The position numbers were made by a program, and so were the translations under genes. The notes under the pieces are model-generated. The model saw nothing but the letters and a program-made list of their open reading frames with translations, had not been told where the DNA came from and did not search any database. From assembly GCF_004014875.1 (NCBI RefSeq), contig NZ_CP034929.1:3162001-3226000 (forward strand): DNA of 64,000 nt, written 5' to 3'. This DNA comes from Nocardioides yefusunii (GTDB lineage: Bacteria; Actinomycetota; Actinomycetes; Propionibacteriales; Nocardioidaceae). Below are positions 16,576-25,490 of this stretch, one piece after another (the first letter of the stretch is position 1; every line of letters begins with the position of its first letter).

Positions 16576-17532
16576 TCAGGGGACGTAGACCTTCTCGAAG
16601 TCGCCGAGTTCGGGCACCACCGTGATCGCCGACAGGTCATCCTCGGGGAAGCGGTCGCGGTCGTACACCGTCAGCGTGACCTCGTCACCCGCGTGCACGG
16701 CGGTGCCGGGCACGGGTCTGATCTCGGCCAGCAGGACGTCCTGGGTGACCGGATCACCCACGACGCGCACCTGCAGCCCGGTCGCGAGGAGCGCGTCGAG
16801 GTAGCCGTCCGGCGACGACGTCACGCCGGGGACAGCCACGTGTCCGGGAGCGACGTGCAGGGTGTCGAGGAGTGCGTTCACGTCTGCCTCGTCCGCGGCG
16901 GCGGCCACCCGAATCGACACGCCTTGGTCAGGGACCGAGAGTCCGGCGAAGCAGCGGCGTTCGGTCGCGGGCGTGAACCCGTTGCCCGAGTTGGACTCCC
17001 CCACCTCGACGCAGGTGACGTCGCTGCGCAGCACCCGGTGGCCGTCCATCTCGACCTCTCGCACCGGTGAGCCGGAGTGTGCAGGGGCCTGGGCGCGCGC
17101 GTGGTCGTCGTTCCCGACCTCGAACGGGGTGAACATGACCTGCATCCCCGGAGGCCCGCCCGCACCACAGATCACGTCGACCATCGCCCACGTGGACACG
17201 TCGTACCGCTTGTCACTCTTCAGACCGGACGCGCAGCCGCGGCCTTCCTCCCAGTCGGTCCCGACGTCGAGGAAGACGTGCCCCATCCCGATCCACTTGC
17301 CCTGCGGCGTGGGCAGCGCGGCAGGACCGGCGTCGCTCCCGACCCGGCCCGAGACGCCGCCGAGCACCCCGACCACCGCGAGCACCACCGCGACCGAACC
17401 GGCCGTCGTGGCCAATGCACGCAGCCGTCCACGACGACGCCCGGCAGCCAGCACCTCCGCGACCCGCGGCACGTCGGCGGGAAGGTCCCGGACGCTCGCC
17501 GCCATCAGTTGATCGATCTGGTCGTCCCTCAT
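16576..17532 (-). CDS. Membrane-anchored partner (likely anti-sigma) of the adjacent ECF sigma
   Basis: A 318-residue protein: a short cytoplasmic N-terminus (about 1-40, MRDDQIDQLMAASVRDLP), one membrane helix near residues 42-62 rich in Val, Leu and Ala, and a long extracytoplasmic domain. The last 70 residues (VPGVTSSPDGYLDALLATGLQVRVVG... AGDEVTLTVYD) look like a PASTA-type module. The start overlaps the stop of the sigma gene by 4 bp (ATGA). This layout is what is expected of a sigma/anti-sigma pair, but no ZAS zinc motif is present, so the anti-sigma role is inferred from position. Confidence 0.65.
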   Translation of the reverse strand: MRDDQIDQLMAASVRDLPADVPRVAEVLAAGRRRGRLRALATTAGSVAVVLAVVGVLGGVSGRVGSDAGPAALPTPQGKWIGMGHVFLDVGTDWEEGRGCASGLKSDKRYDVSTWAMVDVICGAGGPPGMQVMFTPFEVGNDDHARAQAPAHSGSPVREVEMDGHRVLRSDVTCVEVGESNSGNGFTPATERRCFAGLSVPDQGVSIRVAAAADEADVNALLDTLHVAPGHVAVPGVTSSPDGYLDALLATGLQVRVVGDPVTQDVLLAEIRPVPGTAVHAGDEVTLTVYDRDRFPEDDLSAITVVPELGDFEKVYVP

Positions 17533-18029
17533 GCCTGTCCCTCCAACGCCAACAGTCCCGGATCGGACGCGAGCGCTTTCATCGCCCGTGCCAACCTGCT
17601 CTTCACCGTCCCCGGCGCCACCCCCAGCACCTGCGCCATCTCGTGCTCGCCCAGGTGCGCGTAGTGGCGCAGCACCACCGCGAGTCGCTGGTCGGTGCCG
17701 AGTCGACCCAACGCCCGCAGCAGCGCGTCGGTGGTGTCGACGTTTCCGGTGCGGTCCGCGACCACCCCGTCGGGGACCTCGTCGCTGGCCTGCTCACGGC
17801 CCTTCTGTCCACGACGCGAAGCCAGAAACGCGTTCACGAGCATCCGGTGCAGGTAGGCGTCGGGGTTGTCGGCCCGGCTCACCTTGCGCCAGTGGACGTA
17901 GGCCTGAGTGAACGTCGTCTGCACGACGTCCTCGGCGTCCGCGTGCGTGCAGCCCATCAGTTGGGCCTGACGCACCAGCCGCGACCACCGCACGGTGAGG
18001 AAGTCGGTGAACTCCTCGTCCCTGCTCAT
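17529..18029 (-). CDS. ECF sigma factor, SigE family
   Basis: A 166-residue group 4 sigma factor. Region 2 contains DAEDVVQTTFTQAYVHWRKV and region 4 an intact helix-turn-helix (HLGEHEMAQVLGVAPGTVKSRLARAMKAL). It directs RNA polymerase to a dedicated promoter set, probably in response to a signal sensed by the overlapping membrane protein. It is closely related to the shortened gene 1.1 kb downstream. Start chosen at ATG 18029 (MSRDEEFTDFL), which fits the family length. Confidence 0.9.
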   Translation of the reverse strand: MSRDEEFTDFLTVRWSRLVRQAQLMGCTHADAEDVVQTTFTQAYVHWRKVSRADNPDAYLHRMLVNAFLASRRGQKGREQASDEVPDGVVADRTGNVDTTDALLRALGRLGTDQRLAVVLRHYAHLGEHEMAQVLGVAPGTVKSRLARAMKALASDPGLLALEGQA

Positions 18030-18143
18030 GGGTGTCCTTCCGTCGCGACCGTCCGGAGTGGAGGCGGCCTTCACTCTGTTCGATGCCACGAACCGGCGCT
18101 GGGTTCCGTCGAAAATGTCCGTGGTCCCTGCCACGATCGAGGC

Positions 18144-18908
18144 GTGACCCCACCCCTGCCGGCCACGGCCACCGCCTCCGACGTCCGCAGCGCTCTGACG
18201 CGCCACGCCGACCCCGAGCGCGCCGTCGGGGTCGCGTCGTTCTTCCAGGCCAGGCCCGGCGGCTACGGCGAGGGCGACGTCTTCCTGGGGTTGAACGTCC
18301 CCACCCAACGCGGCGTCGCGAAAGAGTTCGCCGACCTGGCGTACGACGAGGTCCGCGACCTCCTGGACGACGTCGAGCACGAACACCGGCTCACCGCGCT
18401 GTTCATCGCGGTCGGTGCGTTCCGGAAGGCCGGGAAACCGCGCACCCGTGACGACGACGCCCGACGACGCTGGCACGAGCTGTACCTCGACGCCCTGCGC
18501 GCCGGCTGCATCGACAACTGGGACCTCGTGGACTCCTCCGTCGAGGCGCTCGTCGGGGAGCACCTACGCAGCCTCGACCCCGTCGGCAACGACACGACCC
18601 TGCTCACCGAGCTCGTCACCGACGAACACCTGTGGCGACGTCGGGCCGGGATCGTGGCGACGTTCGCGTTCGTCAAGGCCGGCGAGGCCGAACCCACCTT
18701 CGACGCCGCCGTCGCGGTCCTCGACGACCGTCGCGACCTCATCCAGAAGGCGTCGGGCTGGATGCTGCGCGAGGTCGGGAAAAGGATCAGCCGCGACCTG
18801 CTCGTGGAGTTCCTGACCGAGCACGCCGCAGGCATGGGCCGCACGACGCTCTCCTACGCCACCGAGCACCTCGACGCCTCGCTCCGGACGCACCTACGGC
18901 AACTCTGA
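18144..18908 (+). CDS. DNA alkylation repair (AlkD/HEAT-like) protein
   Basis: A 254-residue all-helical protein of the AlkC/AlkD family of HEAT-like DNA glycosylases, which remove N3- and N7-alkylpurines. Family strings are GEGDVFLGLNVPTQRGVAKEF near residue 44, the tandem helices around NWDLVDSSVEALVGEHL, and LWRRRAGIVATFAFVKAGE, followed by IQKASGWMLREVGKR. It starts at a GTG (18144) after GAGGC and is divergent from the ECF sigma gene across 114 bp. Confidence 0.85.
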   Translation: MTPPLPATATASDVRSALTRHADPERAVGVASFFQARPGGYGEGDVFLGLNVPTQRGVAKEFADLAYDEVRDLLDDVEHEHRLTALFIAVGAFRKAGKPRTRDDDARRRWHELYLDALRAGCIDNWDLVDSSVEALVGEHLRSLDPVGNDTTLLTELVTDEHLWRRRAGIVATFAFVKAGEAEPTFDAAVAVLDDRRDLIQKASGWMLREVGKRISRDLLVEFLTEHAAGMGRTTLSYATEHLDASLRTHLRQL

Positions 18909-18913
18909 GCCGA

Positions 18914-19780
18914 TCAGTCCACCCGATCGCCGTCGCAGGTGAAGCGCGCCGGATCGTCACGGTCCTGCGGGTCGCGGGCGTCGATCCGGAAGCACTCCTC
19001 GCCCTCGGAGGCGATCCGGAGCCTGACCTGGTCCAGTTCGAGTGACACGGCCTCTTCACCGGCGACCGCCTCCTCCACGACGACCGGGTCGATCGCCTCC
19101 CACGCCAGCGGCGGGCGCTGCGACGCAGCGTCGCCGCTCACGGCCACCGCGCCGTTCCACTCCTCGGTGTTCACGTCGTAGTCCGAACGCATCGGACCAT
19201 CGGGAGTGTCCAGGACCGCGACGGCGCTCTCCTCGGTGACGGTGAGTTCGTGGACCCCGGTCGCACCGAACCCCTCCGTGGCTGCCTCGATCATCGCGTC
19301 GAAGTGGTCGGAGTCGAAGAGCGTCCACTCCTCGACCTCGCCCACGGAACTGGGCGCGTCCCAGCCGGCGGAGTCCGTCTCGTCCTCGGTGTCGGTGCTC
19401 TTCCAGCCGAAGAGGAGCAGCAATCCGATCAGGACCAGGACCCCGACGACGATGCCCGCCATCACCTCACGGTCGTCGGTCTTCGCGGGCGTCGAACCGA
19501 CCGCCGTCGGGACAGGGACCGGCACAGTGGGTTCCACGACCGGCACCGGAACCGGCGCGGGAAGGGGTTCGGGGCTCCACGCGACGCCGTTGCGTCCCTG
19601 CAGGTCACGCACCTCGTGCTCCAACTGAGCGAGTGTGCGGGCCTCGAGGAGCCGGTCCATCCGGGCGCGGTACTCGTCGACGTCGAGCTGGCCGTCGACC
19701 CACGCGTCCTCGACGAACTCGACAGCGCGGTCGCGGTCGACGTCCCGGGCCCTGATCTCGTTGTCCGCCACGGACGCCAC
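18914..19780 (-). CDS. DUF1707 membrane protein
   Basis: A 288-residue protein. The N-terminal 55 residues form a DUF1707 domain (RARDVDRDRAVEFVEDAWVD, then LDVDEYRARMDRLLEA), common in actinobacterial membrane or regulatory proteins. A Pro/Val-rich linker, one membrane helix near 111-128 (GIVVGVLVLIGLLLLFGW) and an acidic extracytoplasmic domain follow. No enzyme motif is visible. The gene ends 5 bp from the convergent alkylation-repair gene. Confidence 0.75.
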   Translation of the reverse strand: MASVADNEIRARDVDRDRAVEFVEDAWVDGQLDVDEYRARMDRLLEARTLAQLEHEVRDLQGRNGVAWSPEPLPAPVPVPVVEPTVPVPVPTAVGSTPAKTDDREVMAGIVVGVLVLIGLLLLFGWKSTDTEDETDSAGWDAPSSVGEVEEWTLFDSDHFDAMIEAATEGFGATGVHELTVTEESAVAVLDTPDGPMRSDYDVNTEEWNGAVAVSGDAASQRPPLAWEAIDPVVVEEAVAGEEAVSLELDQVRLRIASEGEECFRIDARDPQDRDDPARFTCDGDRVD

Positions 19781-19906
19781 GCTAGACCCTCCCGAGGGAC
19801 GGTTGGCCTGACGACCTCAGCGGCGGGCAGTTATGTTCGTCCCGGCCCCTCGATGTGACGGAGGCCTCGTCCTGCGCCACGACGGCGCCGATCAGAGCAG
19901 GTGCAC

Positions 19907-20599
19907 ATGAAGGTCGTCGTCCTCACCGGAGCTGGCATCTCTGCGGAGAGCGGAGTCCCGACCTTCCGCGACTCCGACGGCCTGTGGGAGGGCCACGACG
20001 TCATGGAGGTCGCCTCGCCGGAGGGCTTCGACGCCGACCCGCACCTGGTGCAGACCTTCTACGACCTGCGCCGCGCTCACCTCGACAAGGTCGAGCCGAA
20101 CGCCGCCCACCTCGCGCTGGGGCGGCTGGAACAGGCGCTGGGCGACGACCTCGTGATCGTCACCCAGAACGTCGACGACCTGCACGAACGCGGCGGCGCG
20201 AGCCGCGTCCTGCACATGCACGGCGAGCTGCGCTCGGCACTCTGCCTCTCCTGCGCGCAACGCTTCGGCTGGGACACGACGCTGGCCGACAACCCGCGCT
20301 GCCCGGGCTGCGACCGCAAGGCGTTGCGTCCCGACATCGTCTGGTTCGGCGAGATCCCGTACCACATGGACGAGATCCTCTTCGCCCTCAGCGAGGCCGA
20401 CGTCTTCTGCTCGATCGGGACGTCCGCACAGGTCTACCCGGCTGCGGCGTTCGTCGAGTGGGCCGCCCAGCGCGGAGCCCGCACCGTCGAGCTCAACCTG
20501 GAGAGGACAGGTGCCTCGGAGTCGTTCGACGAGTCCCGTCAGGGGCGTGCCGGCGACCTCGTCCCGGTCTGGGTCGACGAGGTCATCGCCGCCCGCTGA
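19907..20599 (+). CDS. cobB: NAD-dependent protein deacylase, class III sirtuin (CobB-like)
   Basis: A 230-residue Sir2-family enzyme that removes acyl groups from lysines using NAD. Seen motifs: GAGISAESGVPTFR, TQNVDDLHERGG, the catalytic His in LHMHGELR, and zinc cysteines CLSC and CPGC. The pair Tyr/Arg in FYDLRR is the class III (SIRT5-like) signature for negatively charged acyl groups such as succinyl. I prefer the ATG at 19907 over the GTG two codons earlier because GAGCAGG gives it correct spacing. Confidence 0.92.
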   Translation: MKVVVLTGAGISAESGVPTFRDSDGLWEGHDVMEVASPEGFDADPHLVQTFYDLRRAHLDKVEPNAAHLALGRLEQALGDDLVIVTQNVDDLHERGGASRVLHMHGELRSALCLSCAQRFGWDTTLADNPRCPGCDRKALRPDIVWFGEIPYHMDEILFALSEADVFCSIGTSAQVYPAAAFVEWAAQRGARTVELNLERTGASESFDESRQGRAGDLVPVWVDEVIAAR

Positions 20600-20705
20600 G
20601 GACGCTTCGCCCGCCCCCGGCGAGGGCCCCGCGGGGCTGGTCCCGACTGCTACGGTCGCAGGCATCGGCCGCGGGGACATCCCGCCCAGGACGAGTGGAG
20701 ACCAC

Positions 20706-21338
20706 ATGCTGCCCGCCGACGACCACGCCCTCACCGGGGACGAATCACTCGTCCTGCCCGCCTTCGACGCCCCGCCGTCAGACCCGATGACGTTGCTGGT
20801 CACGTGGCTGCGCGACGCCCAGGGACGGGTCGCCGAGCCACGCGCCGCGACCCTGGCCACCGCCGACGCGCAGGGCCGACCGTCCTCGCGGGTGGTCAAG
20901 GTCAAGCAGGTCTCCCCCGCCGGGCTGGTCTTCACCACCCGTGAGAGCAGCCGCAAGGGCCGCGACCTGGCCGTCAACCCGCACGCAGCGATCACCTTCC
21001 ACTGGCGCGAGACGGTGCAACAGGTCAACGTCACCGGTCAGGTCGTGCTGCTCGACGACGACGCCTCCGACGCCCTCTTCGAGTCCCGCGGCCGGGAGGC
21101 CCGTGCCACCGCAGTGGTGTCGGTCCAGGGCGCGGTGCTCGAGGACGAACAGGCGCTGGCAGCGCGGGCCGAGGCCGCACTGCGCCGGCCGCACCTGATC
21201 CGTCCGGCGACGTGGCACGGCTACTGCCTCGTGCCCGAGCGGGTCGAGTTCTGGCAGGGGCGGGCGTCCCGGTTGCACCGCCGTCTGGAGTACGTGTGCG
21301 GTGAGGACGGCTGGATCTCGCGCCGTCTTCAGCCCTGA
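20706..21338 (+). CDS. Pyridoxamine 5'-phosphate oxidase-type flavoenzyme
   Basis: A 210-residue FMN split-barrel protein. Strings typical of PdxH: ATLATADAQGRPSSRVVKVKQV, GLVFTTRESSRKGRDLAVNP, FHWRETVQQVNVTG, and a C-terminal end VEFWQGRASRLHRRLEY that binds the substrate phosphate. It may oxidise pyridoxamine/pyridoxine phosphate to PLP. The N-terminus differs from classical PdxH and PhzG-type relatives have similar strings, so a secondary-metabolite oxidase is possible. GGAG precedes the ATG. Confidence 0.8.
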   Translation: MLPADDHALTGDESLVLPAFDAPPSDPMTLLVTWLRDAQGRVAEPRAATLATADAQGRPSSRVVKVKQVSPAGLVFTTRESSRKGRDLAVNPHAAITFHWRETVQQVNVTGQVVLLDDDASDALFESRGREARATAVVSVQGAVLEDEQALAARAEAALRRPHLIRPATWHGYCLVPERVEFWQGRASRLHRRLEYVCGEDGWISRRLQP

Positions 21339-21348
21339 CGCCCGCTCG

Positions 21349-23151
21349 TCACTCGACGACGAGCGTCGACGCCTGCCCCCGACTGCGCACCGCAGCCACC
21401 AGGGAACTCGCCTCCCCGCGGGCGGCCTCCACCACGTCTCGCGTCGCGACCGGCAGGGTGACGACGAAGGACGTGCCCTCTCCCAGCCTCGAGCGCACGT
21501 CGACCTTCCCGCCGTGACGGCCCACGACGCGCTGCAGGATGGCAAGGCCGAGTCCGGTGCCGGGCCGGTTGAACGCCGCAGGGTTCGTCGAGCGGAAGAA
21601 CTCCGCGAACAACTGTTCCTGGTCGTTCTCCGAGATCCCGATTCCGGTGTCTCGGCAGGTCAGGACCACGCTGCCGCGAATCCTTCGCACGGCCAGCGTC
21701 ACCTCGTCGCCGGCGTCGCAGTACTTCACTGCGTTGCTGAGCAGGTTGGTGATCACCAGAGAGAGCGCCTCGTGGTCTCCCAGGACGGTGACGACCCCCT
21801 CGACCACGAGGTCAAGGTCGACCCCGGCTCGGTCCGCGGTGACCTGGGCGAACTCCACGGCCTCCCGGGCGAGCGCACCGACGTCGACGAGTTCGCGTGA
21901 GACCGGGCGGTCGATGCTGTCGGCCTTGCTGAAGACCAGGAGGTCGTCGGCAAGCATCTCCAGCCGTTTCGCGCCGCGGTCGATCACTGCCAACGACCGG
22001 GGCACGTCGTCGCCTTCGGCCGTCTGGGCGAGTTCGACGTGCCCGCGGATCACTCCGATCGGGTTCTTGAGTTCGTGGGCGATCGTGGCGATCAGTTGAC
22101 TGCGGCGGGTGTCGAGCAGTTCCAGTTCCCGGAGCACCCGCTCGTGACGGCTCATGGCCTGAACGTTCAGCACCACCCGAGCCAGGTCACGTCCCACCTC
22201 GACGGCGCCGTGGGACTCGCTCTCGGTCCAGCGCGGCTGCCGCGCCGAGCGGCAGATGGTGAAGACACCCAGGAGGCGGTTGTCGATGCCGATCGGGACC
22301 AGCACCATCGTCGTCTGGTCCGGCGATCCGGTGAGTCGCTCCACCTCCTCGGCATGACGCGCCGTGATCGCGTCCTCGCCCCAGACTCGGCCGTTCTCCA
22401 TCATCACGACGTCCCGGTTGCGCAGAGCGCGCACCAACGCCCCGGAGATGTCCTCGTGCAGGGCCCCGCTGACGCCGACCACGCCGACCGGAGGTTCCTC
22501 GCCGTCGCCGACGAGGTTGACGAAGGAACGGTCGGCACGGAACGGGCCGGTCAGCTCGTCGCGGATGATCTCGACGAGTTGTTCGGGGGTGATCCGGCGG
22601 TCGAGGTCGCGGGCGAGTTCACGCATCGCGCGTCCCACCCGGTGCTGGGAGGTGATGAGTTCGTTCTCCACGACGACGAGGAGCGCGGACAGCGGCTGCT
22701 GCAGTTCGTCGGAGCAGCGGAGCAGTTCGTGCGGTGCGGGACGTAGCCCGGAGACGGGACCACTCAGGCTGAGGACGGCACGGAGTTCGCCGGCGGCGTC
22801 AACGACGTCGGCGAGCAGCAGGTCGGCGCTCGTCCAGGCCAGGTCGCCGGTGGCTGTGGGGAGGCCGTGCTCGTTGCCTTGCCACTCCTCGGCGCAGAAG
22901 ACGAGTGATCCGTACCGGGCACCGCAGTGGAGGGCATGGAGGAGGGGGGTGGCGTCAGTGGCGCTGCCGACGACGTCCTCGGTCAGTCCGCGGGCGGCGA
23001 CGACCTCCATCAGCCCGTCCCCACGCGGGACCAGGACCACACACGACGAGAACCCGGTGCGCCGCACCACGTCCCCAGCGATGTGCCCCACTGCACTGCG
23101 GTCGTTGGGTTGCCCCCACGTCCCCGCACGTACGTCCCCCGAGCCCGACAC
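21349..23151 (-). CDS. GAF-domain sensor histidine kinase
   Basis: A 600-residue soluble kinase with no membrane segment. Two GAF-like regions fill the first 380 residues. The kinase core has the H-box IAHELKNPIGV, N-box ITNLLSNAVKY, G1 CRDTGIGIS, an F-box around LFAEFFRS and G2 GTGLGLAI. I chose the GTG at 23151 because AAGGGGAGA lies just before it; the open frame extends to 23244 but through a CCCAGCA tandem repeat that does not look coding. No response regulator is adjacent, so this is an orphan kinase. Confidence 0.85.
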   Translation of the reverse strand: MSGSGDVRAGTWGQPNDRSAVGHIAGDVVRRTGFSSCVVLVPRGDGLMEVVAARGLTEDVVGSATDATPLLHALHCGARYGSLVFCAEEWQGNEHGLPTATGDLAWTSADLLLADVVDAAGELRAVLSLSGPVSGLRPAPHELLRCSDELQQPLSALLVVVENELITSQHRVGRAMRELARDLDRRITPEQLVEIIRDELTGPFRADRSFVNLVGDGEEPPVGVVGVSGALHEDISGALVRALRNRDVVMMENGRVWGEDAITARHAEEVERLTGSPDQTTMVLVPIGIDNRLLGVFTICRSARQPRWTESESHGAVEVGRDLARVVLNVQAMSRHERVLRELELLDTRRSQLIATIAHELKNPIGVIRGHVELAQTAEGDDVPRSLAVIDRGAKRLEMLADDLLVFSKADSIDRPVSRELVDVGALAREAVEFAQVTADRAGVDLDLVVEGVVTVLGDHEALSLVITNLLSNAVKYCDAGDEVTLAVRRIRGSVVLTCRDTGIGISENDQEQLFAEFFRSTNPAAFNRPGTGLGLAILQRVVGRHGGKVDVRSRLGEGTSFVVTLPVATRDVVEAARGEASSLVAAVRSRGQASTLVVE

Positions 23152-23304
23152 GTCTCTCCCCTTGCCCCCCAGCACCCAGCACCCAGCACCTGACAGAACG
23201 CGCCCGCAGGCCGCCTGACCTGTGACAACCGTGCCACGCCCCATGTTGCCTGTGCCACATTTTGGGCACCCGGATTTCTACCGATGGGTATACAGTCCCG
23301 CTCC

Positions 23305-24450
23305 ATGACGCGTGAGATCTACGACGAGGACCATGAAGCGTTCCGTGCCTCGGTGAAGGAGTTCCTCGACCGCGAGGTCGTCCCGCACCTCGACACCTAC
23401 GACGAGAACCACGGTCTGGACCGGGAGTTCTGGCTCGCGGCCGGACGCGCCGGCCTGCTCGGCCTGGAGATCCCCGAGGAGTTCGGCGGCTCGGAGGCGG
23501 GCGACTACCGCTTCAACGCGGTCCTCACCGAGGAGCTCGCCAAGGTCAACATGGCGCTGCCGTCGTGTCTGGGCATCCACGCCGACATCACCGCGCCCTA
23601 CCTGGTGCACCTGACCAACGACGAGCAGCGCGCCCGCTGGCTGCCCGGCGTCGCGTCGGGCGAGATCGTCCTCGCGATCGGCATGACCGAGCCCGGCGGC
23701 GGCTCCGACCTCGCCAACCTCAAGACCACCGCGGTCAAGGACGGCGACGGCTGGATCCTCAACGGCTCCAAGACGTTCATCACCAACGGCGGCTCGGCCG
23801 ACATCGTCCTCGTTGCTGCCCGTACCGCCCCGGAGAAGAAGGCCAAGGGCATCTCGCTCTTCGCCGTCGACACGAAGGCGCCGGGCTTCTCCGTGGGTCG
23901 TGTCCTCGACAAGGTCGGCCAGGACGGCTCCGACACCGCCGAGCTCGCCTTCGAGAACGTCCGCGTCTCCGACGACGACCTCGTCGGCCCCCTCGACACC
24001 GGCTTCATCGCGATGATGGAGTTCCTCCCGCAGGAGCGCCTGGGCACCGCCATCACCGGCGTCGCCCACGCGAAGCAGATCCTCGAGGAGACCATCCAGT
24101 ACGCCAAGGACCGGGTCGCGTTCGGCGTCCCGATCGGCAAGTTCCAGAACACCCAGTTCCTGCTCGCCGAACTGGTCACCAAGATCGAGGTCACCGAGGC
24201 CTACGTCGACCAGTGCGTCATCAAGCACACCCGCAAGGAACTCACCGCGATCGACGCCGCCAAGGCGAAGTGGTGGGCCACCCAGGTGCAGTCCGAGGTC
24301 CTGGACCACTGCGTCCAGATCCACGGCGGCTACGGCTACATGAACGAGTACCGGGTCGCGAAGGCGTGGCGCGACGCCCGCGTCACCAAGATCTGGGCTG
24401 GTTCCAACGAGATCATGAAGATGCTGATCGCCCGCGATCTGGGGCTCTGA
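23305..24450 (+). CDS. Acyl-CoA dehydrogenase
   Basis: A 381-residue FAD enzyme of the acyl-CoA dehydrogenase family. Seen: the flavin-binding signature GMTEPGGGSDLANLKTTA, FITNGG, RVAFGVPIGKFQNTQF, and the C-terminal FAD segment IHGGYGYMNEYRVAKAWRDA. The catalytic base is probably the Glu in AGSNEIMKM, the usual position for short- and medium-chain enzymes. The start could also be the ATG at 23284. A TATACA box at 23289-23294 sits only 10 nt before the ATG at 23305, which would favour the downstream start and a nearly leaderless mRNA. Confidence 0.92.
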   Translation: MTREIYDEDHEAFRASVKEFLDREVVPHLDTYDENHGLDREFWLAAGRAGLLGLEIPEEFGGSEAGDYRFNAVLTEELAKVNMALPSCLGIHADITAPYLVHLTNDEQRARWLPGVASGEIVLAIGMTEPGGGSDLANLKTTAVKDGDGWILNGSKTFITNGGSADIVLVAARTAPEKKAKGISLFAVDTKAPGFSVGRVLDKVGQDGSDTAELAFENVRVSDDDLVGPLDTGFIAMMEFLPQERLGTAITGVAHAKQILEETIQYAKDRVAFGVPIGKFQNTQFLLAELVTKIEVTEAYVDQCVIKHTRKELTAIDAAKAKWWATQVQSEVLDHCVQIHGGYGYMNEYRVAKAWRDARVTKIWAGSNEIMKMLIARDLGL

Positions 24451-24472
24451 GCGCTCGACGCCGGAGTCCCCT

Positions 24473-24520
24473 GGACGTCGGGCGGTGTGGTGGGCCTGAC
24501 CCCTGCACCGTCCGACGTCC
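24473..24520. repeat. Inverted repeat with GGACGTC ends
   Basis: The arm GGACGTCGGGCGGTG (24473-24487) pairs with CACCGTCCGACGTCC (24506-24520) with one G-T pair. It lies 22 nt after the acyl-CoA dehydrogenase stop and probably terminates it. It shares the terminal GGACGTC with the inverted repeats at 47738, 58011 and 58074. Confidence 0.65.
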
Positions 24521-24527
24521 ACACCAT

Positions 24528-24560
24528 GTCCTGAGCACGTCCTGACCACGTCCTGACCTG
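24528..24560. repeat. Three 11-bp direct repeats upstream of the VIT1-type gene
   Basis: Three head-to-tail copies of GTCCTGASCAC, the last ending in CTG: 24528-24538, 24539-24549 and 24550-24560. The period of 11 bp is about one helix turn. They end 74 bp before the transporter start, a plausible position for regulator binding. Confidence 0.6.
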
Positions 24561-24634
24561 CCCGCGCGGCCGGTGCAGTTCAGGACTGCATCACCTTCGT
24601 TGCGCTCCTGCTCTCCCCGGGTGACGATGCCTCC

Positions 24635-25369
24635 ATGAGCCACGAGATCGGCACCGACGACGCTCCGCAGCACTGGCACGACGAGATCTCCGCGCCCACC
24701 GGCAGCCGGCTCAACTGGCTGCGCGCCGCGGTCCTGGGTGCCAACGACGGGATCATCTCCACCGCGGGTGTCGTCATGGGTGTCGCAGGTGCGACCACCG
24801 ACGAGACCGCGATCCTGTTGGCCGGCGTCGCCGCGCTGACGGCCGGAGCGATCTCGATGGCGGCCGGGGAGTACGTCTCGGTCTCCACCCAACGCGACTC
24901 CGAGCGCTCCATCCTCGCCCTCGAGGCACGCGAGCTGGAACGGATGCCGGAGACGGAGAAGGCCGAGCTCGTGGAGATGCTGCAGGAGAAGGGGCTCAGC
25001 GCAGCCACCGCCCAGCAGGTCGCCACCGAACTCCATGCCAACGATCCTCTGGCTGCCCATGCCGAGGTCGAGTTCGGGATCGACCCCGACGACCTCACCA
25101 ACCCCTGGCACGCCGCTTGGGCCTCGATGCTCTCCTTCACTCTCGGCGCGCTGGTCCCTCTGCTCGTCCTGGCCCTGCTCCCGGCTGCGATCCGGGTACC
25201 GGCCACCGTCGTCGTGGTCGCGATCGCGCTGGCCGCCACGGGCGCGGGAAGCGCTCACCTGGGCCTCAGCCCCAAGGGCCGCGCCGTGTTCCGCAACGTC
25301 GTCGGGGGCCTCCTCGCGATGGGTGTCACCTACGCAGTGGGCATGCTCTTCGGCGTCACCGTCGGCTGA
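24635..25369 (+). CDS. VIT1/CCC1-family iron/manganese transporter
   Basis: A 244-residue membrane protein with five predicted helices. The first pair contains LGANDGIISTAGVVMGVAGA and GAISMAAGEYVSVSTQRD, the metal-conducting signature of the VIT1/CCC1 family. A charged cytoplasmic region rich in Glu follows (ALEARELERMPETEKAELVEM), which in plant VIT1 binds metal, then three more helices. Such proteins move Fe(II) or Mn(II) out of the cytoplasm. Confidence 0.9.
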   Translation: MSHEIGTDDAPQHWHDEISAPTGSRLNWLRAAVLGANDGIISTAGVVMGVAGATTDETAILLAGVAALTAGAISMAAGEYVSVSTQRDSERSILALEARELERMPETEKAELVEMLQEKGLSAATAQQVATELHANDPLAAHAEVEFGIDPDDLTNPWHAAWASMLSFTLGALVPLLVLALLPAAIRVPATVVVVAIALAATGAGSAHLGLSPKGRAVFRNVVGGLLAMGVTYAVGMLFGVTVG

Positions 25370-25385
25370 CCTGGCCCGGCGTGAC

Positions 25386-25421
25386 GAAGGCCCCGCACCT
25401 CCGAAGAGGTGCGGGGCCTTC
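25386..25421 (+). terminator. Terminator hairpin between convergent transporter and pntB
   Basis: A perfect 15-bp stem, GAAGGCCCCGCACCT (25386-25400) with its complement at 25407-25421, and a 6-nt loop. It ends the transporter transcript and, read from the other strand, may end pntAB. Confidence 0.85.
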
Positions 25422-25490
25422 TGGGCTCCCCTGAGGGGTCAACGGGGCCGCTCTCCCACGGCCCCGGGCGTCGGGGTCAGCCGACGTGGA

